Shown: positions 44,756-53,846, numbered from the stretch's first letter. The stretch is DNA of 64,000 nt from Thermophilibacter immobilis (GCF_015277515.1 NZ_CP063767.1:806001-870000); one strand, 5' to 3'. Notes: a model not told the origin generated them from the letters alone. Translations and numbers: made by a program.

Positions 44756-45811
44756 ATGTCACAAGCTTCTACCGCATCTATCGAACAAGCCCGCTTCCAG
44801 CAGGGCGTGGAGGAAAAGGACGGCGTGCTCGTGCGTCACGTGGGTCATATCGTCTTCACACTTGCCGGCTTCCTGCTGGCGGTCGCCGCTAACGTGCTCG
44901 TACCGCAGGTCTCCTCGGTTCCCCTCGACACGTATCGGGTGGGGATCCTCCTGCTCAACCGCAACGGCCTCTATCGCATCGTGCTTTTCGCCATCGCCTT
45001 TATCTACCTGGTGTCGGGTATCGTCTCAACGCGCAACGAGACCCGGCGCCTCCACTTCGACAACAGGTCGGCTTTTCGCTTCGTGATGGGGATCGCGTTG
45101 CTCCTGTGGGACGTCTTCGGCACCAAGTACCAGCTTCTCCAGCAGCCGTTCTTCCCCGGTCCGTCGCAGGTGCTCGAATCCTTCCTCATAGAGGGTGCCT
45201 ACATCTTCTCGAACCTGCTCTACTCCCTGCGCCTCTTCAGCGTGGGATTTCTCGCCGGCGTCGTCTTCGGCGTGGGCACGGGTATCTTGATCGGCGTGTT
45301 CCCCCGCGTGTACTACTGGGTCCATCCCGTCCTCAAGATGACCGGCATCATCCCGGCCGTCGCGTGGATGCCGTTCGCCCTGACGCTGTTCCCCACGCCC
45401 TTTTCGGCGGCGGTGTTCCTGATCTCCATCAGCGCCTGGTTCCCCATAGCCTTCGGCACCGCGTCGGGCGTCATGTCAACACCTACGACCTACTTCGAGG
45501 CCGCCCGCACGCTGGGCGCGTCCAAGGCCTATCGGATCTGGCACGTCTCGGTCCCGCACGCGCTGCCCCAGATCTTCACCGGCATCACCACGGCCTGCGC
45601 TAACGCCTTCGTGATGCTCGTCATCTCCGAGATGATGGGCCAGCCCGGCGGCCTGGGCTACTACATCAACGCCGCCAAGATGTGGTCCACGTACTACAAG
45701 GTGTTCGCGGCAATCGTCATCATGGCCATCCTCTTCTCGCTCATCACGAAGCTGCTTGGTCTCATCCAGGCCAGAGCGCTGCGCTGGCAGAAGGGGGTCA
45801 TCGGGTCATGA
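44756..45811 (+). CDS. ABC transporter permease (SsuC/TauC-like)
   Basis: This 351-residue permease has an N-terminal part with two or three extra helices (residues 25-110). A BPD_transp_1 domain follows, with the coupling loop YFEAARTLGASKAYRIWHV in part and ISEMMGQPGGLGYYI. SsuC-type proteins are usually about 260 residues, so the N-terminal 90 residues are an extension. AGGAGGCC precedes the ATG. The stop overlaps the ATPase start (ATGA). Confidence 0.87.
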   Translation: MSQASTASIEQARFQQGVEEKDGVLVRHVGHIVFTLAGFLLAVAANVLVPQVSSVPLDTYRVGILLLNRNGLYRIVLFAIAFIYLVSGIVSTRNETRRLHFDNRSAFRFVMGIALLLWDVFGTKYQLLQQPFFPGPSQVLESFLIEGAYIFSNLLYSLRLFSVGFLAGVVFGVGTGILIGVFPRVYYWVHPVLKMTGIIPAVAWMPFALTLFPTPFSAAVFLISISAWFPIAFGTASGVMSTPTTYFEAARTLGASKAYRIWHVSVPHALPQIFTGITTACANAFVMLVISEMMGQPGGLGYYINAAKMWSTYYKVFAAIVIMAILFSLITKLLGLIQARALRWQKGVIGS

Positions 45812-46629
45812 GCACCAAAGCGAGCATTCTGAGCGTCGAGCACGTGGGCAGGGTCTACGACGACGAGGAGGACAAACGGACCGTCGCGCTGGAAGACGTC
45901 TCCTTCGGCGTCGCGGAGGGGGAGTTCGTCTCTCTCATCGGCCACTCCGGCTGCGGCAAGACAACGCTCCTGCGTCTCATCGCCGGCCTCGACGACCCCC
46001 AGGAGGGCAGGCTCCTGCTCGACGGCGAGCCCATCGCGGGCTCGAGTCCCGAGCGCGGCTTCGTCTTCCAGCAGGGGGGCCTCTTCCCGTGGCTGACCGT
46101 AAGCCAGAACATCGCCTTTGGCCTCAAGGCTCGGGGCACCTACGACACGCGCAGCGCCGATGTGGACGAGTACCTTCGCCTCATTGGTCTGGACGGGTTC
46201 GGCGACTCGTACCCGCACCAGATCAGTGGCGGCATGGCCCAACGCGTCGCCATTGCACGCAGCCTCATCAACAACCCGCGCGTCCTGCTCCTCGACGAGC
46301 CGATGGGGGCTCTGGACTCCTTCACCCGCGCCGACCTCCAGGACAAGCTCCTTGCTCTGCGCGAGCGCAATCACACGACGATGATCCTCGTCACGCACGA
46401 CGTGGATGAGGCCGTCTACCTGAGCGATCGAATCGTGCTCATGACCCCGCGCCCCGGTAGGGTCTCCGAGGAGATTCGGGTGGACATCGCGCGGCCCCGC
46501 GACCGCACGAGCGACGGGTTCCTGGCGCTGCGCACGAGGATCCTTGACAAGCTCCATCTGGCCGGCGTGGGAGCGGAGGCCTCGGACGCCGCCCCTGCAG
46601 ATGACGCGGGCCTCGTCGCGACACGCTAG
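45808..46629 (+). CDS. ABC transporter ATP-binding protein (SsuB/TauB-like)
   Basis: This 273-residue ATPase has Walker A GHSGCGKTTLLR, signature ISGGMAQRVAIARS and Walker B LLLDEPMGALDS, followed by the switch histidine in VTHDVDEA. ATG at 45808 overlaps the permease stop. The C-terminal 20 residues are an acidic and alanine-rich tail. It energises the importer encoded by the two genes upstream. Confidence 0.9.
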   Translation: MSTKASILSVEHVGRVYDDEEDKRTVALEDVSFGVAEGEFVSLIGHSGCGKTTLLRLIAGLDDPQEGRLLLDGEPIAGSSPERGFVFQQGGLFPWLTVSQNIAFGLKARGTYDTRSADVDEYLRLIGLDGFGDSYPHQISGGMAQRVAIARSLINNPRVLLLDEPMGALDSFTRADLQDKLLALRERNHTTMILVTHDVDEAVYLSDRIVLMTPRPGRVSEEIRVDIARPRDRTSDGFLALRTRILDKLHLAGVGAEASDAAPADDAGLVATR

Positions 46630-46720
46630 CATCGGACCTTGTCGCGCGCGGGGCGGGCCGGCGACGCGCGCAGGGGCCACGACATAGGATGACCAACACG
46701 AGCAGAAGGGAGCAAGGGAC

Positions 46721-47005
46721 ATGAGTGACGCTGAGAGGGAAGCTCTCGCCGCAGAGGGGCCGGAGGGCTGTGCCAGGAGGCGGGGCAGGCACGTGAGGGC
46801 CCTGACCGTGGTCCTGGTCATCGCGGCGCTCGCGGCTGCGCTCGCGGGAGGGGCCTGGCTCTTCTCCGCGCGCGGGCGGGTCCCAGAGATCATCGAGGCG
46901 CCGCGCGCGGAGACCGTGTCCGTGGCAGACGACCCGGGGGGACAAAGCACGGCCTCGTCAGAGGGCCGACTTCCCGGTTGCTGCAGCCCTAACAACAACG
47001 TGTGA
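46721..47005 (+). CDS. small single-span membrane protein with C-terminal Cys-Cys tail
   Basis: I do not recognise this 94-residue protein. It has a charged N-terminal segment (about 27 residues, ending in RRRGRHVR), one membrane helix (about 28-48), and a hydrophilic outer part ending in LPGCCSPNNNV. The vicinal cysteines eight residues from the end suggest metal or thiol chemistry at the cell surface. It lies 91 bases after the ATPase and 61 before the M20 hydrolase, on the same strand. AGAAGGGAGC precedes the ATG. It may be an operon-specific accessory factor. Confidence 0.65.
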   Translation: MSDAEREALAAEGPEGCARRRGRHVRALTVVLVIAALAAALAGGAWLFSARGRVPEIIEAPRAETVSVADDPGGQSTASSEGRLPGCCSPNNNV

Positions 47006-47066
47006 CGGGCGCTGTCGGCACCACCGCGAGGTCGGTGCCGCGCCGTCCTGGAAAGGAGCATGTGCA

Positions 47067-48257
47067 ATGAGCATCAGCGCCGCGGCGGGGAACCGCAAGG
47101 CAGAGGCGAGGGGGGCGTCCGCCAAAGACCTCGTGCGCCTCTTTCGCTGGTTCCACGAGAACCCCGAGCTCGCGCTCGAGGAGGTCGGGACCACCGAGAG
47201 GATCAGGGAGACCCTGGGGGGCATCGACGGGGTGGAGCCGCTCGACCTGGGCCTGCCCACCGGTGCGCTCGCCCGGGTGGTGGGCGACCCCGCCGGCCCC
47301 GTCGTGGGCCTCAGGGCCGACATCGACGCCCTTCCCCTGCGGGAGCAAAGCGGGCTTGCCTACGCGTCGCACCACGAGGGGAGGATGCATGCCTGCGGGC
47401 ATGACTTTCACCTCACGGCGCTGCTCGGTGCGGCCTCGCTGCTCTCTGCACAGAGGGACGAGCTCCCCGGAACGGTCATCCTACTCTTCCAGCCGGCCGA
47501 GGAGACGAGCGTCGGCGCGCGCGAGGTCGTGGGGACCGGGAGGCTCCAGGAGCTGGGGGTGCAGGAGCTCTTTGGGGAGCACGTGTCAGCTGAGCTGCCT
47601 GGCGGCTCCATCTCCGTGGACGACGGGGCGATAAGCGCCTCGGTCGACCGCTTCCTGATCAGGGTGCGCGGCAGGGGGTGCCATGCCGCCCATCCCGAGT
47701 TGGGCCGCGACCCCATCCCCGTGACGGCGCGGCTCGTCGGGTCGCTCCAGGACATCCCGAGCCGCGTGGTGAGCCCCTTTGCGCCGGTGGTGCTCAGCGT
47801 CACGCGCTTCACCTCGGGGACCACGTGGAATATCGTGCCGGAGACGGCCGAGCTCGAGGGCACCGTGCGCACCTTCGACACCGCGGTGCGCTCCGTCGTC
47901 GAGGGAGAGGTCCGAGCTCGGGCCCAGGCGCTCGAGGCGGAGGGCTACGTGACCTCCGTCGACTGGTATTGCGGCTGCTCGTCGGTCGTGAACGACCCCG
48001 GGCTCACCGAGCTGGTGCGCGACGTAGTGCGCTCCCAGGACGGGCTCACCCTCGTGGAGGAGGGACCCTCGACGGGGGGCGAGGACTTCTCCGAGTACCA
48101 GGGGATTGCCCGTACGGTCTTCCTGCACACGGGCGTGGGGGAGTCGACGCCCCTGCACACGCCCACGTTTCGCGCCGACCCGGCGCAGCTCGCGCCCGCC
48201 GCCCGCCTCCTGGCGTCGATCGCGCGTGCGGCGCTGGAGGACCTGGCGGCAAGGTAG
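47067..48257 (+). CDS. M20-family amidohydrolase (N-acyl amino acid deacylase)
   Basis: This 396-residue metallohydrolase has the two-metal site residues in GLRADIDALPL, MHACGHDFHLTALLG and FQPAEETSVGA, and a late histidine in TVFLHTGVGEST. A dimerisation domain sits in the middle. Relatives remove acyl groups from amino acids (hippurate, N-acetyl amino acids, N-acyl cysteine conjugates). Being in an operon with a Cys/Met-type leader, it may release sulfur amino acids from N-acylated forms; this is inference. AAAGGAGC precedes the ATG. Confidence 0.85.
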   Translation: MSISAAAGNRKAEARGASAKDLVRLFRWFHENPELALEEVGTTERIRETLGGIDGVEPLDLGLPTGALARVVGDPAGPVVGLRADIDALPLREQSGLAYASHHEGRMHACGHDFHLTALLGAASLLSAQRDELPGTVILLFQPAEETSVGAREVVGTGRLQELGVQELFGEHVSAELPGGSISVDDGAISASVDRFLIRVRGRGCHAAHPELGRDPIPVTARLVGSLQDIPSRVVSPFAPVVLSVTRFTSGTTWNIVPETAELEGTVRTFDTAVRSVVEGEVRARAQALEAEGYVTSVDWYCGCSSVVNDPGLTELVRDVVRSQDGLTLVEEGPSTGGEDFSEYQGIARTVFLHTGVGESTPLHTPTFRADPAQLAPAARLLASIARAALEDLAAR

Positions 48258-48476
48258 GGCACTGTGCGTCTTTTCGCACGCGCTCTCGCACGCGTCGCAG
48301 ACTCTTACCCTTTGAGTAGCTCACGTTAGGAATCAGCTTCCTCATCTAAAATATGTAGCGAAGCCTACCCATGCGTTACAGCTTCTCGAGCCATGGCCCT
48401 AGAAAGTAGCCGGAGGAGATGACGGCGGCGCCCGCTCCTTGCCGATTGCCGGAGTGTTACGTCTGGCGGCCGGCCC

Positions 48477-48505
48477 TTGCGCGCAGCGATGGGGCGCACT
48501 AGATT
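48477..48505 (+). promoter_or_regulatory. promoter of the lysine riboswitch operon
   Basis: TTGCGC and TAGATT are separated by 17 bases, and transcription would begin about at 48511, exactly where the riboswitch starts. The upstream part of the gap (48258-48476) shows no gene. Confidence 0.65.
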
Positions 48506-48510
48506 TGCCA

Positions 48511-48682
48511 GAACGGTAGAGGTGCGGATAAGAAGAGCCGTGGGAGAGCCGGCAGGCAGTGACCCCTCGGGGAGGCGAATTCCGCCGAACCTCACGCGTC
48601 GGGCGCGGCGCGAGGGGTGGGCCTGCGATAAACACTCGCAGGACTGTCTGCGGGAGTCACCCGCAGGGGCGCTACCCGCGAG
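48511..48682 (+). promoter_or_regulatory. lysine riboswitch (L-box)
   Basis: The segment matches the lysine riboswitch in order: AGAGGTGCG at 48518, then AAGAAGAG, GGGAGAG, the CCTCGGGGAGGCGAATTCCGCCGAA helix region, GGGCCTGCGATAAACACTCGCAGG, ACTGTCTGCGGGAGTCACCCGCA, and GGGCGCTACC. These correspond to the conserved B. subtilis lysC leader blocks (AGAGGTGCG, AAGAGTA, GCCGAAG, AAGGCTGTC, GAGGGCTATC). A strong terminator follows within 20 bases, so lysine binding likely ends transcription before lysA-dapA-dapB-dapH. Confidence 0.88.
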
Positions 48683-48700
48683 GCACTCACGAGCGCGTGA

Positions 48701-48738
48701 GACGCTGGCCGGGACACGTGCCCCGGCCAGCGTCTTTT
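48701..48738 (+). terminator. riboswitch-controlled intrinsic terminator
   Basis: GACGCTGGCCGGG pairs fully with CCCGGCCAGCGTC across an eight-base loop, followed by four T residues. It ends 18 bases before lysA and is the likely expression platform of the lysine riboswitch. Confidence 0.87.
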
Positions 48739-48756
48739 GTCCTCGGGAGGCATGTT

Positions 48757-50112
48757 TTGGAAGCGATCGAGAACGGCACCACGGAAGCGGCGGGCGCGCG
48801 GGCTGAGCGGGCCAAGCGACCGTTCGTCTCGCGCGAGCAGCTCGAGAAGGTGGCGCTTCGCCACCCAACCCCCTTCTACCTCTACGACGAGGCTCTGATT
48901 CGCGAGCGCGTGCGCCGCCTGCAGGAGGCCTTCGCCTGGAACCCGGGCTTCAAGGAGTACTTCGCCGTCAAGGCGACGCCCACCCCGGCCATCGTGGCGC
49001 TCCTCGCGGAGCTCGGCTGCGGCTGCGACTGCGCCAGCGCGACCGAGCTCCTTCTCGCGGACGCCTGCGGCGTCATCGGCCGCAACGTGATGCTCTCCTC
49101 GAACGACACGCCTCCCGCGGACTTCGTCCATGCCGATCGCATGGGCGCCCTCATCAACCTGGACTCCTACGACATGGTCGCCTGCCTGGCAGACGCGCTC
49201 GGGGGGCGTCTGCCCGACGTCGTCTGCCTGCGCGTGAACCCGGGCGGTACGTTCGCGGCGGCCAACCAGATCATCGGCGCGCCCGAGGACTCCAAGTTTG
49301 GCATGACCGTCGAGCAGACCCTGGCCGCGGCCAAGGAGCTCGCCGCCGCCGGCGTGAGGGAGTTCGGGCTGCACGCGTTTCTCGCCAGCAACGCCCAGGG
49401 GGACGGCTACTATCCCGCGCTCGCGCGGATCCTCTTCGAGCTGGCCGTGCGGGTGAGCCGGGAGACGGGCGTGGACGTCACCTTCGTCGACCTCTCGGGA
49501 GGGGTGGGCGTGGCCTACCGCCCCGAGGAGCGTCCCGTGGACATCGCCGCCGTGGGCGAGGGGGTGCGCCGCGCCTTTGAGCGCGTCCTCGTCCCGGCCG
49601 GCATGGGCGACGTCGCGATCTTCTCGGAGCTGGGCCGCTGGCTGCTCGCCCCGTGCGGCGCCCTTGTGACCAGGGTCATCCACGAGAAGGTCACCTACCG
49701 AGACTACCTGGGGGTGGACGCCTGCGCCGCCGACCTCATGCGCCCGGCCGTCTACGGTGCCTACCACCACATCAGCGTCATGGGCTTTGAGGGGGCCGCG
49801 CCCACGCGCACCTACAACGTGGTCGGCGGGCTCTGCGAGAACTCCGACCAGTTTGCCCGCGACCGTCCTCTGCCCCAGGTTCACATTGGCGACCTGCTGT
49901 TCGTTCACGACGCGGGAGCCCATGGCCGCTCCATGGGCTACAACTACAACGGCCGGCTCCGCTCGGCGGAGCTCCTCCTGCACGAGGACGGCCACGTCGA
50001 GCTCGTCCGCCGCGCGGAGACCCCCGAGGACTACTTCGTCACCGTCGAGGTGGGTGCCCTCGGGGAGAGGGTCAGACGAAAGCTCGAGGAGGCGCGCCCG
50101 CCCGACGCCTAG
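48757..50112 (+). CDS. lysA: diaminopimelate decarboxylase
   Basis: This PLP enzyme makes lysine from meso-diaminopimelate. The 451-residue protein has the PLP lysine in EYFAVKATPTPAI, the glycine-rich DLSGGVGVAYRPEE and SELGRWL. The C-terminal GGLCENSDQFARDR holds the cysteine of the substrate site. The TTG at 48757 has GGGAGG six bases upstream; the nearby ATG at 48752 is out of frame. It is the first gene of the lysine-riboswitch operon. It belongs to the larger LysA-like group with extra residues compared with the usual 420. Confidence 0.9.
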   Translation: MEAIENGTTEAAGARAERAKRPFVSREQLEKVALRHPTPFYLYDEALIRERVRRLQEAFAWNPGFKEYFAVKATPTPAIVALLAELGCGCDCASATELLLADACGVIGRNVMLSSNDTPPADFVHADRMGALINLDSYDMVACLADALGGRLPDVVCLRVNPGGTFAAANQIIGAPEDSKFGMTVEQTLAAAKELAAAGVREFGLHAFLASNAQGDGYYPALARILFELAVRVSRETGVDVTFVDLSGGVGVAYRPEERPVDIAAVGEGVRRAFERVLVPAGMGDVAIFSELGRWLLAPCGALVTRVIHEKVTYRDYLGVDACAADLMRPAVYGAYHHISVMGFEGAAPTRTYNVVGGLCENSDQFARDRPLPQVHIGDLLFVHDAGAHGRSMGYNYNGRLRSAELLLHEDGHVELVRRAETPEDYFVTVEVGALGERVRRKLEEARPPDA

Positions 50113-50182
50113 CCGCCCGGTCGCGCCTCCTGCCCCAGCCCGCCTTTGACCCGTCACCCACGTCACACCTGGAGGAACCACC

Positions 50183-51073
50183 ATGGACATGTCCCATCTC
50201 ACCGGCTCCATCACCGCCCTCGTCACCCCGTTCTCCTCGGACGGTTCGGTCGACTTCGCCGCCCTGGAGCGGCTCGTCGACTTCCAGCTCTCCCACGGCA
50301 CCGACGGTCTTTTGGTGCTGGGCACCACCGGGGAGTCCTCCACGATGACCGACGAGGAGGACGTCGCCGTGGCGCGCTGCGTGGTCGAGCGCGTGGGCGG
50401 CCGCGTGCCCGTGATCGGCGGTGCGGGCTCCAACTCCACCGCCGAGTCCATGCGCAAGGCCGAGATGCTCGTCAAGGCGGGCTGCGACGGCCTGCTGCTC
50501 ATCACGCCGTACTACAACAAGTCCAACGAGGAGGGAATCTACCAGCACCTCCTGTACGTGCTCGACCGCGTCGGCGTGCCCTGCGTGCTCTACAACATCC
50601 CGGGACGCACGGGCTGCTCCATCTCCGAGAGAAACGTCGAGCGCCTGGCTAAACACCCCAACGCCTGGGCCCTCAAGGAGGCCTCCGGGTCCATCGAGTA
50701 CGCCTCGGCGGTGGCGCGCTACCTCTCGGATGACTTCCGCATGTTCTCCGGCAACGACGACATCGTCGTGCCGCTGATGTCGCTCGGCGCGAGCGGCGTC
50801 ATCTCCGTCTGGGCGAACGTGGCGCCTGCGACCGTCCACGACCTGTGCGCCGCGTTTCTGGTCGGAGACGTCGCGCGGGCGCGCGCGGTGCAGCTCCAAA
50901 ACCTCGAGCTCGTGCATGCGCTGTTCTGCGAGGTCAACCCCATACCCGTGAAGGCCGCCCTTGCCAAGATGGGCATGATGGAGCCCGTCTGGCGCCAGCC
51001 GCTGTGGCCCCTCTCCGACGCGGGCGACGCCCGCCTCACTGCCGCGCTCGAGGGGGCTGGTCTCGTTGGCTAG
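50183..51073 (+). CDS. dapA: 4-hydroxy-tetrahydrodipicolinate synthase
   Basis: The enzyme condenses pyruvate with aspartate semialdehyde. The 296-residue TIM-barrel protein has the substrate motif LGTTGESSTMTDEE, the tyrosine in YNIPGRTG, and the Schiff-base lysine in ALKEASGS. GGAGGAACCACC precedes the ATG; a second ATG two codons later is possible. It overlaps the TTG start of dapB by eight bases. Confidence 0.96.
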   Translation: MDMSHLTGSITALVTPFSSDGSVDFAALERLVDFQLSHGTDGLLVLGTTGESSTMTDEEDVAVARCVVERVGGRVPVIGGAGSNSTAESMRKAEMLVKAGCDGLLLITPYYNKSNEEGIYQHLLYVLDRVGVPCVLYNIPGRTGCSISERNVERLAKHPNAWALKEASGSIEYASAVARYLSDDFRMFSGNDDIVVPLMSLGASGVISVWANVAPATVHDLCAAFLVGDVARARAVQLQNLELVHALFCEVNPIPVKAALAKMGMMEPVWRQPLWPLSDAGDARLTAALEGAGLVG

Positions 51074-51848
51074 CGCCGGCTTGGCGACGGGCGACGTCGC
51101 ATCTGAGAGGGCGGCGGGGGCCGCGGCCCCCGCGAGGGTCGTCGTCGTGGGCGCGGGGCGCATGGGCGCGCTCGTGGGAGAGCTTATTGACAAGGAAGAC
51201 GGCTTCGAGCGGGTCGCCACGCTGTCCTCGGCGGACGTGGGCGAGCTGGACGAGGGACTTGCGCCCGCGGACCTGGTGATCGACTTCTCCGCGCCAGAGG
51301 CGCTCGCACACGTCGCGGCCTACGTGCGACGCACGGGGGCGGCCCTGGTCTCGGGCACGACCGGGCTCGATGCTGCGCAGATGGGTGAGGTGCGCGCGCT
51401 CGGCGAGGTCGCGCGGGTGGTCCACGCGTCCAACTTCTCGCTTGGCGTGGCCGTCCTGCGTAGGCTCGTGGCCGAGGCTGCCCGCGCGCTGTCGGGATTT
51501 GACGTCGAGATCGTGGAGACCCACCACAACCAGAAGGTCGACGCGCCCTCCGGGACCGCAAAGGCCCTGCTCGACGCCGTCGACCCCCAGGGCCTGGACG
51601 CGGTCGCCTACGGTCGCGAGGGGGTCGTGGGACCCCGGCCCGCGCACGAGGTGGGTATGCACTCGCTGCGCGGGGGGACCGTCGCGGGTACGCACACGGT
51701 CTGCTTTTTTGGCACCGACGAGGAAGTTGAGTTCACGCACCGCGCGACGAGCCGGACCATCTTCGCCGCAGGGGCCGTCGCGGCCGCCCGCGCGCTTCTA
51801 GCCCGTGAGGCGGGCCTCTACACCTTCGAAGACCTCATGCTCGACTGA
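51066..51848 (+). CDS. dapB: 4-hydroxy-tetrahydrodipicolinate reductase
   Basis: This NAD(P)H-dependent reductase has 260 residues. The nucleotide-binding [12 protein letters not shown] comes after a 24-residue N-terminal extension. The catalytic segment is [18 protein letters not shown], with the His-His and Lys residues in place. The TTG at 51066 overlaps dapA; a later TTG or GTG could trim the unusual Ala-rich N-terminus, so the start is uncertain. The rest of the protein is normal. Confidence 0.93.
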   Translation: MASAGLATGDVASERAAGAAAPARVVVVGAGRMGALVGELIDKEDGFERVATLSSADVGELDEGLAPADLVIDFSAPEALAHVAAYVRRTGAALVSGTTGLDAAQMGEVRALGEVARVVHASNFSLGVAVLRRLVAEAARALSGFDVEIVETHHNQKVDAPSGTAKALLDAVDPQGLDAVAYGREGVVGPRPAHEVGMHSLRGGTVAGTHTVCFFGTDEEVEFTHRATSRTIFAAGAVAAARALLAREAGLYTFEDLMLD

Positions 51849-51859
51849 CGGGAGAACCC

Positions 51860-52654
51860 ATGAGCACTGACGCAACCGACGCACAGAGCGGCGACGCCCA
51901 GGGCGCTGATGCCCACCAGATGGACGCCCGGGAGATCATCGACTTCATAGCGCACGCCCAGAAGAGCACCCCCGTGCGCGCCTGGATACGCGAGCGCGAC
52001 CCCGAGGGCGACCCGCTCGACCTCTCGGCCGGCGGGGACGGCTCTGCCGATACCTCCGACCTGCATGTCTTTGGCGCAGGCGACAAGGTGATCATGGGGG
52101 AGTGGGACCTCGTCCGGGGCCTGCTCGAGGCCAACGCGGACCGTCTGGCCGACGTGGTCGTCGACTGCGACCGCCGCAACTCCGCTGTGCCGCTGCTCGA
52201 CCTCAGGGGGGTGAACGCCCGCATCGAGCCGGGGGCCCTCATCCGCGACCGGGTCACCATCGGCGACGGTGCCGTCATCATGATGGGGGCCGTCATCAAC
52301 GTCGGGGCGGTCGTGGGCGAGGGCACGATGATCGACATGGGCGCCGTCCTGGGCGGCCGCGCGACCGTAGGGAGGCGATGCCACGTGGGGGCGGGCGCCG
52401 TGCTCGCGGGCGTGGTCGAGCCGGCGAGCGCCACGCCCGTCATCGTGGAGGACGACGTGCTCGTGGGGGCCAACGCGGTGGTCATCGAGGGGTGCCGCGT
52501 GGGGGCCGGGGCCGTGGTCGCCGCGGGCGCCGTGGTCGTGGAGGACGTGGGCGCCGGGACCGTGGTCGCCGGGTGCCCCGCGCGCGTGATTAAGCGCAAG
52601 GACGCCCGCACCAGTTCCAAGACCGCCCTCGTGGAGGCCCTCCGCGCGTTGTAG
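51860..52654 (+). CDS. dapH: tetrahydrodipicolinate N-acetyltransferase
   Basis: This acetyltransferase of the acetylase branch of lysine synthesis has 264 residues. A DapH_N-type domain ([19 protein letters not shown]) is followed by a left-handed beta-helix of hexapeptide repeats ([20 protein letters not shown] and similar). It uses acetyl-CoA rather than succinyl-CoA, judging by its relatives in Bacillus. The ATG lies 11 bases after dapB with GGGAGAAC upstream. The pathway then needs an aminotransferase (not seen here) and a deacetylase (see 52680). Confidence 0.9.
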   Translation: MSTDATDAQSGDAQGADAHQMDAREIIDFIAHAQKSTPVRAWIRERDPEGDPLDLSAGGDGSADTSDLHVFGAGDKVIMGEWDLVRGLLEANADRLADVVVDCDRRNSAVPLLDLRGVNARIEPGALIRDRVTIGDGAVIMMGAVINVGAVVGEGTMIDMGAVLGGRATVGRRCHVGAGAVLAGVVEPASATPVIVEDDVLVGANAVVIEGCRVGAGAVVAAGAVVVEDVGAGTVVAGCPARVIKRKDARTSSKTALVEALRAL

Positions 52655-52679
52655 GGCCCCGCGCCCCGCGCGGGCGGGC

Positions 52680-53846
52680 TTAGGGGAGGAGCGCGAGCCT
52701 CTCGAGGGCGTCGAGCCCCACCGCGAGCACCGACTCGTCGAAGTCGAACCGGTCCGAGTGCAGGGGGGTCTGCGTCCCCGCGCCCAGCAGCAGGTAGGCG
52801 CCGGGCATGCGCCGCTGGTACCAGGCGAAGTCGTCCGTCGTGTAGGTGGGCTCCTTGACGTCTGCGAGGGCGGGGAGGGCCCCGCGCGCGACCTCGAGCA
52901 GGCCGGCGTCGTTGCTCACGGTGGGGTTTCCCTCCGAGAAGCCGACGCGCTCCGTGCAGCCCAGCGCCGCGGCCTGCTCGCGTGCGACGCGACGGACCTC
53001 GTCCATCGCGCGAGCGCGCATGTCTGACGAGAGGGTCCTGAGCGACCCCGAGAGGACCGCCTCGCCGGCTACCTGGTTGCGCACCTGGCCCGCGCGCCCG
53101 CAGCCGAACCGCAGGACGAGGGGCTCCTCGCGGGCGAGCCCGTCGACCGCGCGATAGACCTCCGTGAGGAACCGGGCGGCCGCCGCGAGGGCGTCGGCGC
53201 CCTCCTCGTGTCGGGCTATGTGGACGGGCGTGCCCGAGAAGCCCACGTCCACCTCGTTGCCGGCCGCGAAGAGCGTGCCCGGCCGGGAGGCTACGGCCCC
53301 GGCGGCCAGGCCGGGCCAGAGGTGCATGCCGAACATGCGGTCCACGCCGCAGCGCTCCAGGACGCCGCTCTCGCAGACGCTGAGGGAGCCGCCCTGCGCC
53401 TCCTCGGCCGGCTGGAACACGAGCAGCGCGCCCCGGCGAAGCCTCTGGGGGTCGAGCGCGAGGCGCCGGGCGAGGCCCAGGAGCATCGCCGCGTGGCCGT
53501 CGTGGCCGCAGGCGTGCATGCGGCCGGGGTGGGTGGAGGCGTAGGGCGCCCCGGTCCGCTCTGTGATGGGGAGGGCGTCGAAGTCGGCGCGAAACGCCGT
53601 GGCCGGCGCGCCGCCGCGGTCGAAGTACGCGCAGATGCAGCCCCGCGAGGGCTCGAGAACGCCGAGGGTGCCCTCCCTGCCCGCGGGGGAGTCCCGTACG
53701 AGGCCCCCCAGGACGCTGCGGACGTAGGCGAGGGTCTCGGGGAGGTCGAAGCCGCACTCGGGGATGCGGTGCAGGTCGCGGCGCCACCCCCGAAGAAGGC
53801 TCGCGTCTGGCGGGGTGCGCGCGGCTTCGGCTTGCTGTGCGTCCAT
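52680..53846 (-). CDS. M20-family amidohydrolase, probable N-acetyldiaminopimelate deacetylase
   Basis: This 388-residue M20 hydrolase has metal-site residues in AFRADFDALPI, MHACGHDGHAAMLLG and FQPAEEAQGGS. The N-terminal WRRDLHRIPECGFDLPET is typical of the DapL/hippuricase group. It is convergent with dapH, ending 25 bases away, so it is outside the riboswitch operon. Its position and the acetylase-type DapH make N-acetyldiaminopimelate the favoured substrate; a general N-acyl amino acid role is possible. ATG at 53846 follows GGAGGCGCCC. A longer upstream frame has no support. Confidence 0.75.
   Translation of the reverse strand: MDAQQAEAARTPPDASLLRGWRRDLHRIPECGFDLPETLAYVRSVLGGLVRDSPAGREGTLGVLEPSRGCICAYFDRGGAPATAFRADFDALPITERTGAPYASTHPGRMHACGHDGHAAMLLGLARRLALDPQRLRRGALLVFQPAEEAQGGSLSVCESGVLERCGVDRMFGMHLWPGLAAGAVASRPGTLFAAGNEVDVGFSGTPVHIARHEEGADALAAAARFLTEVYRAVDGLAREEPLVLRFGCGRAGQVRNQVAGEAVLSGSLRTLSSDMRARAMDEVRRVAREQAAALGCTERVGFSEGNPTVSNDAGLLEVARGALPALADVKEPTYTTDDFAWYQRRMPGAYLLLGAGTQTPLHSDRFDFDESVLAVGLDALERLALLP

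Noticed and set aside
48592-50505. 637-codon minus-strand frame across lysA
   Set aside because: It lies antisense to lysA and the lysine riboswitch, has a low-complexity product and no ribosome binding site.
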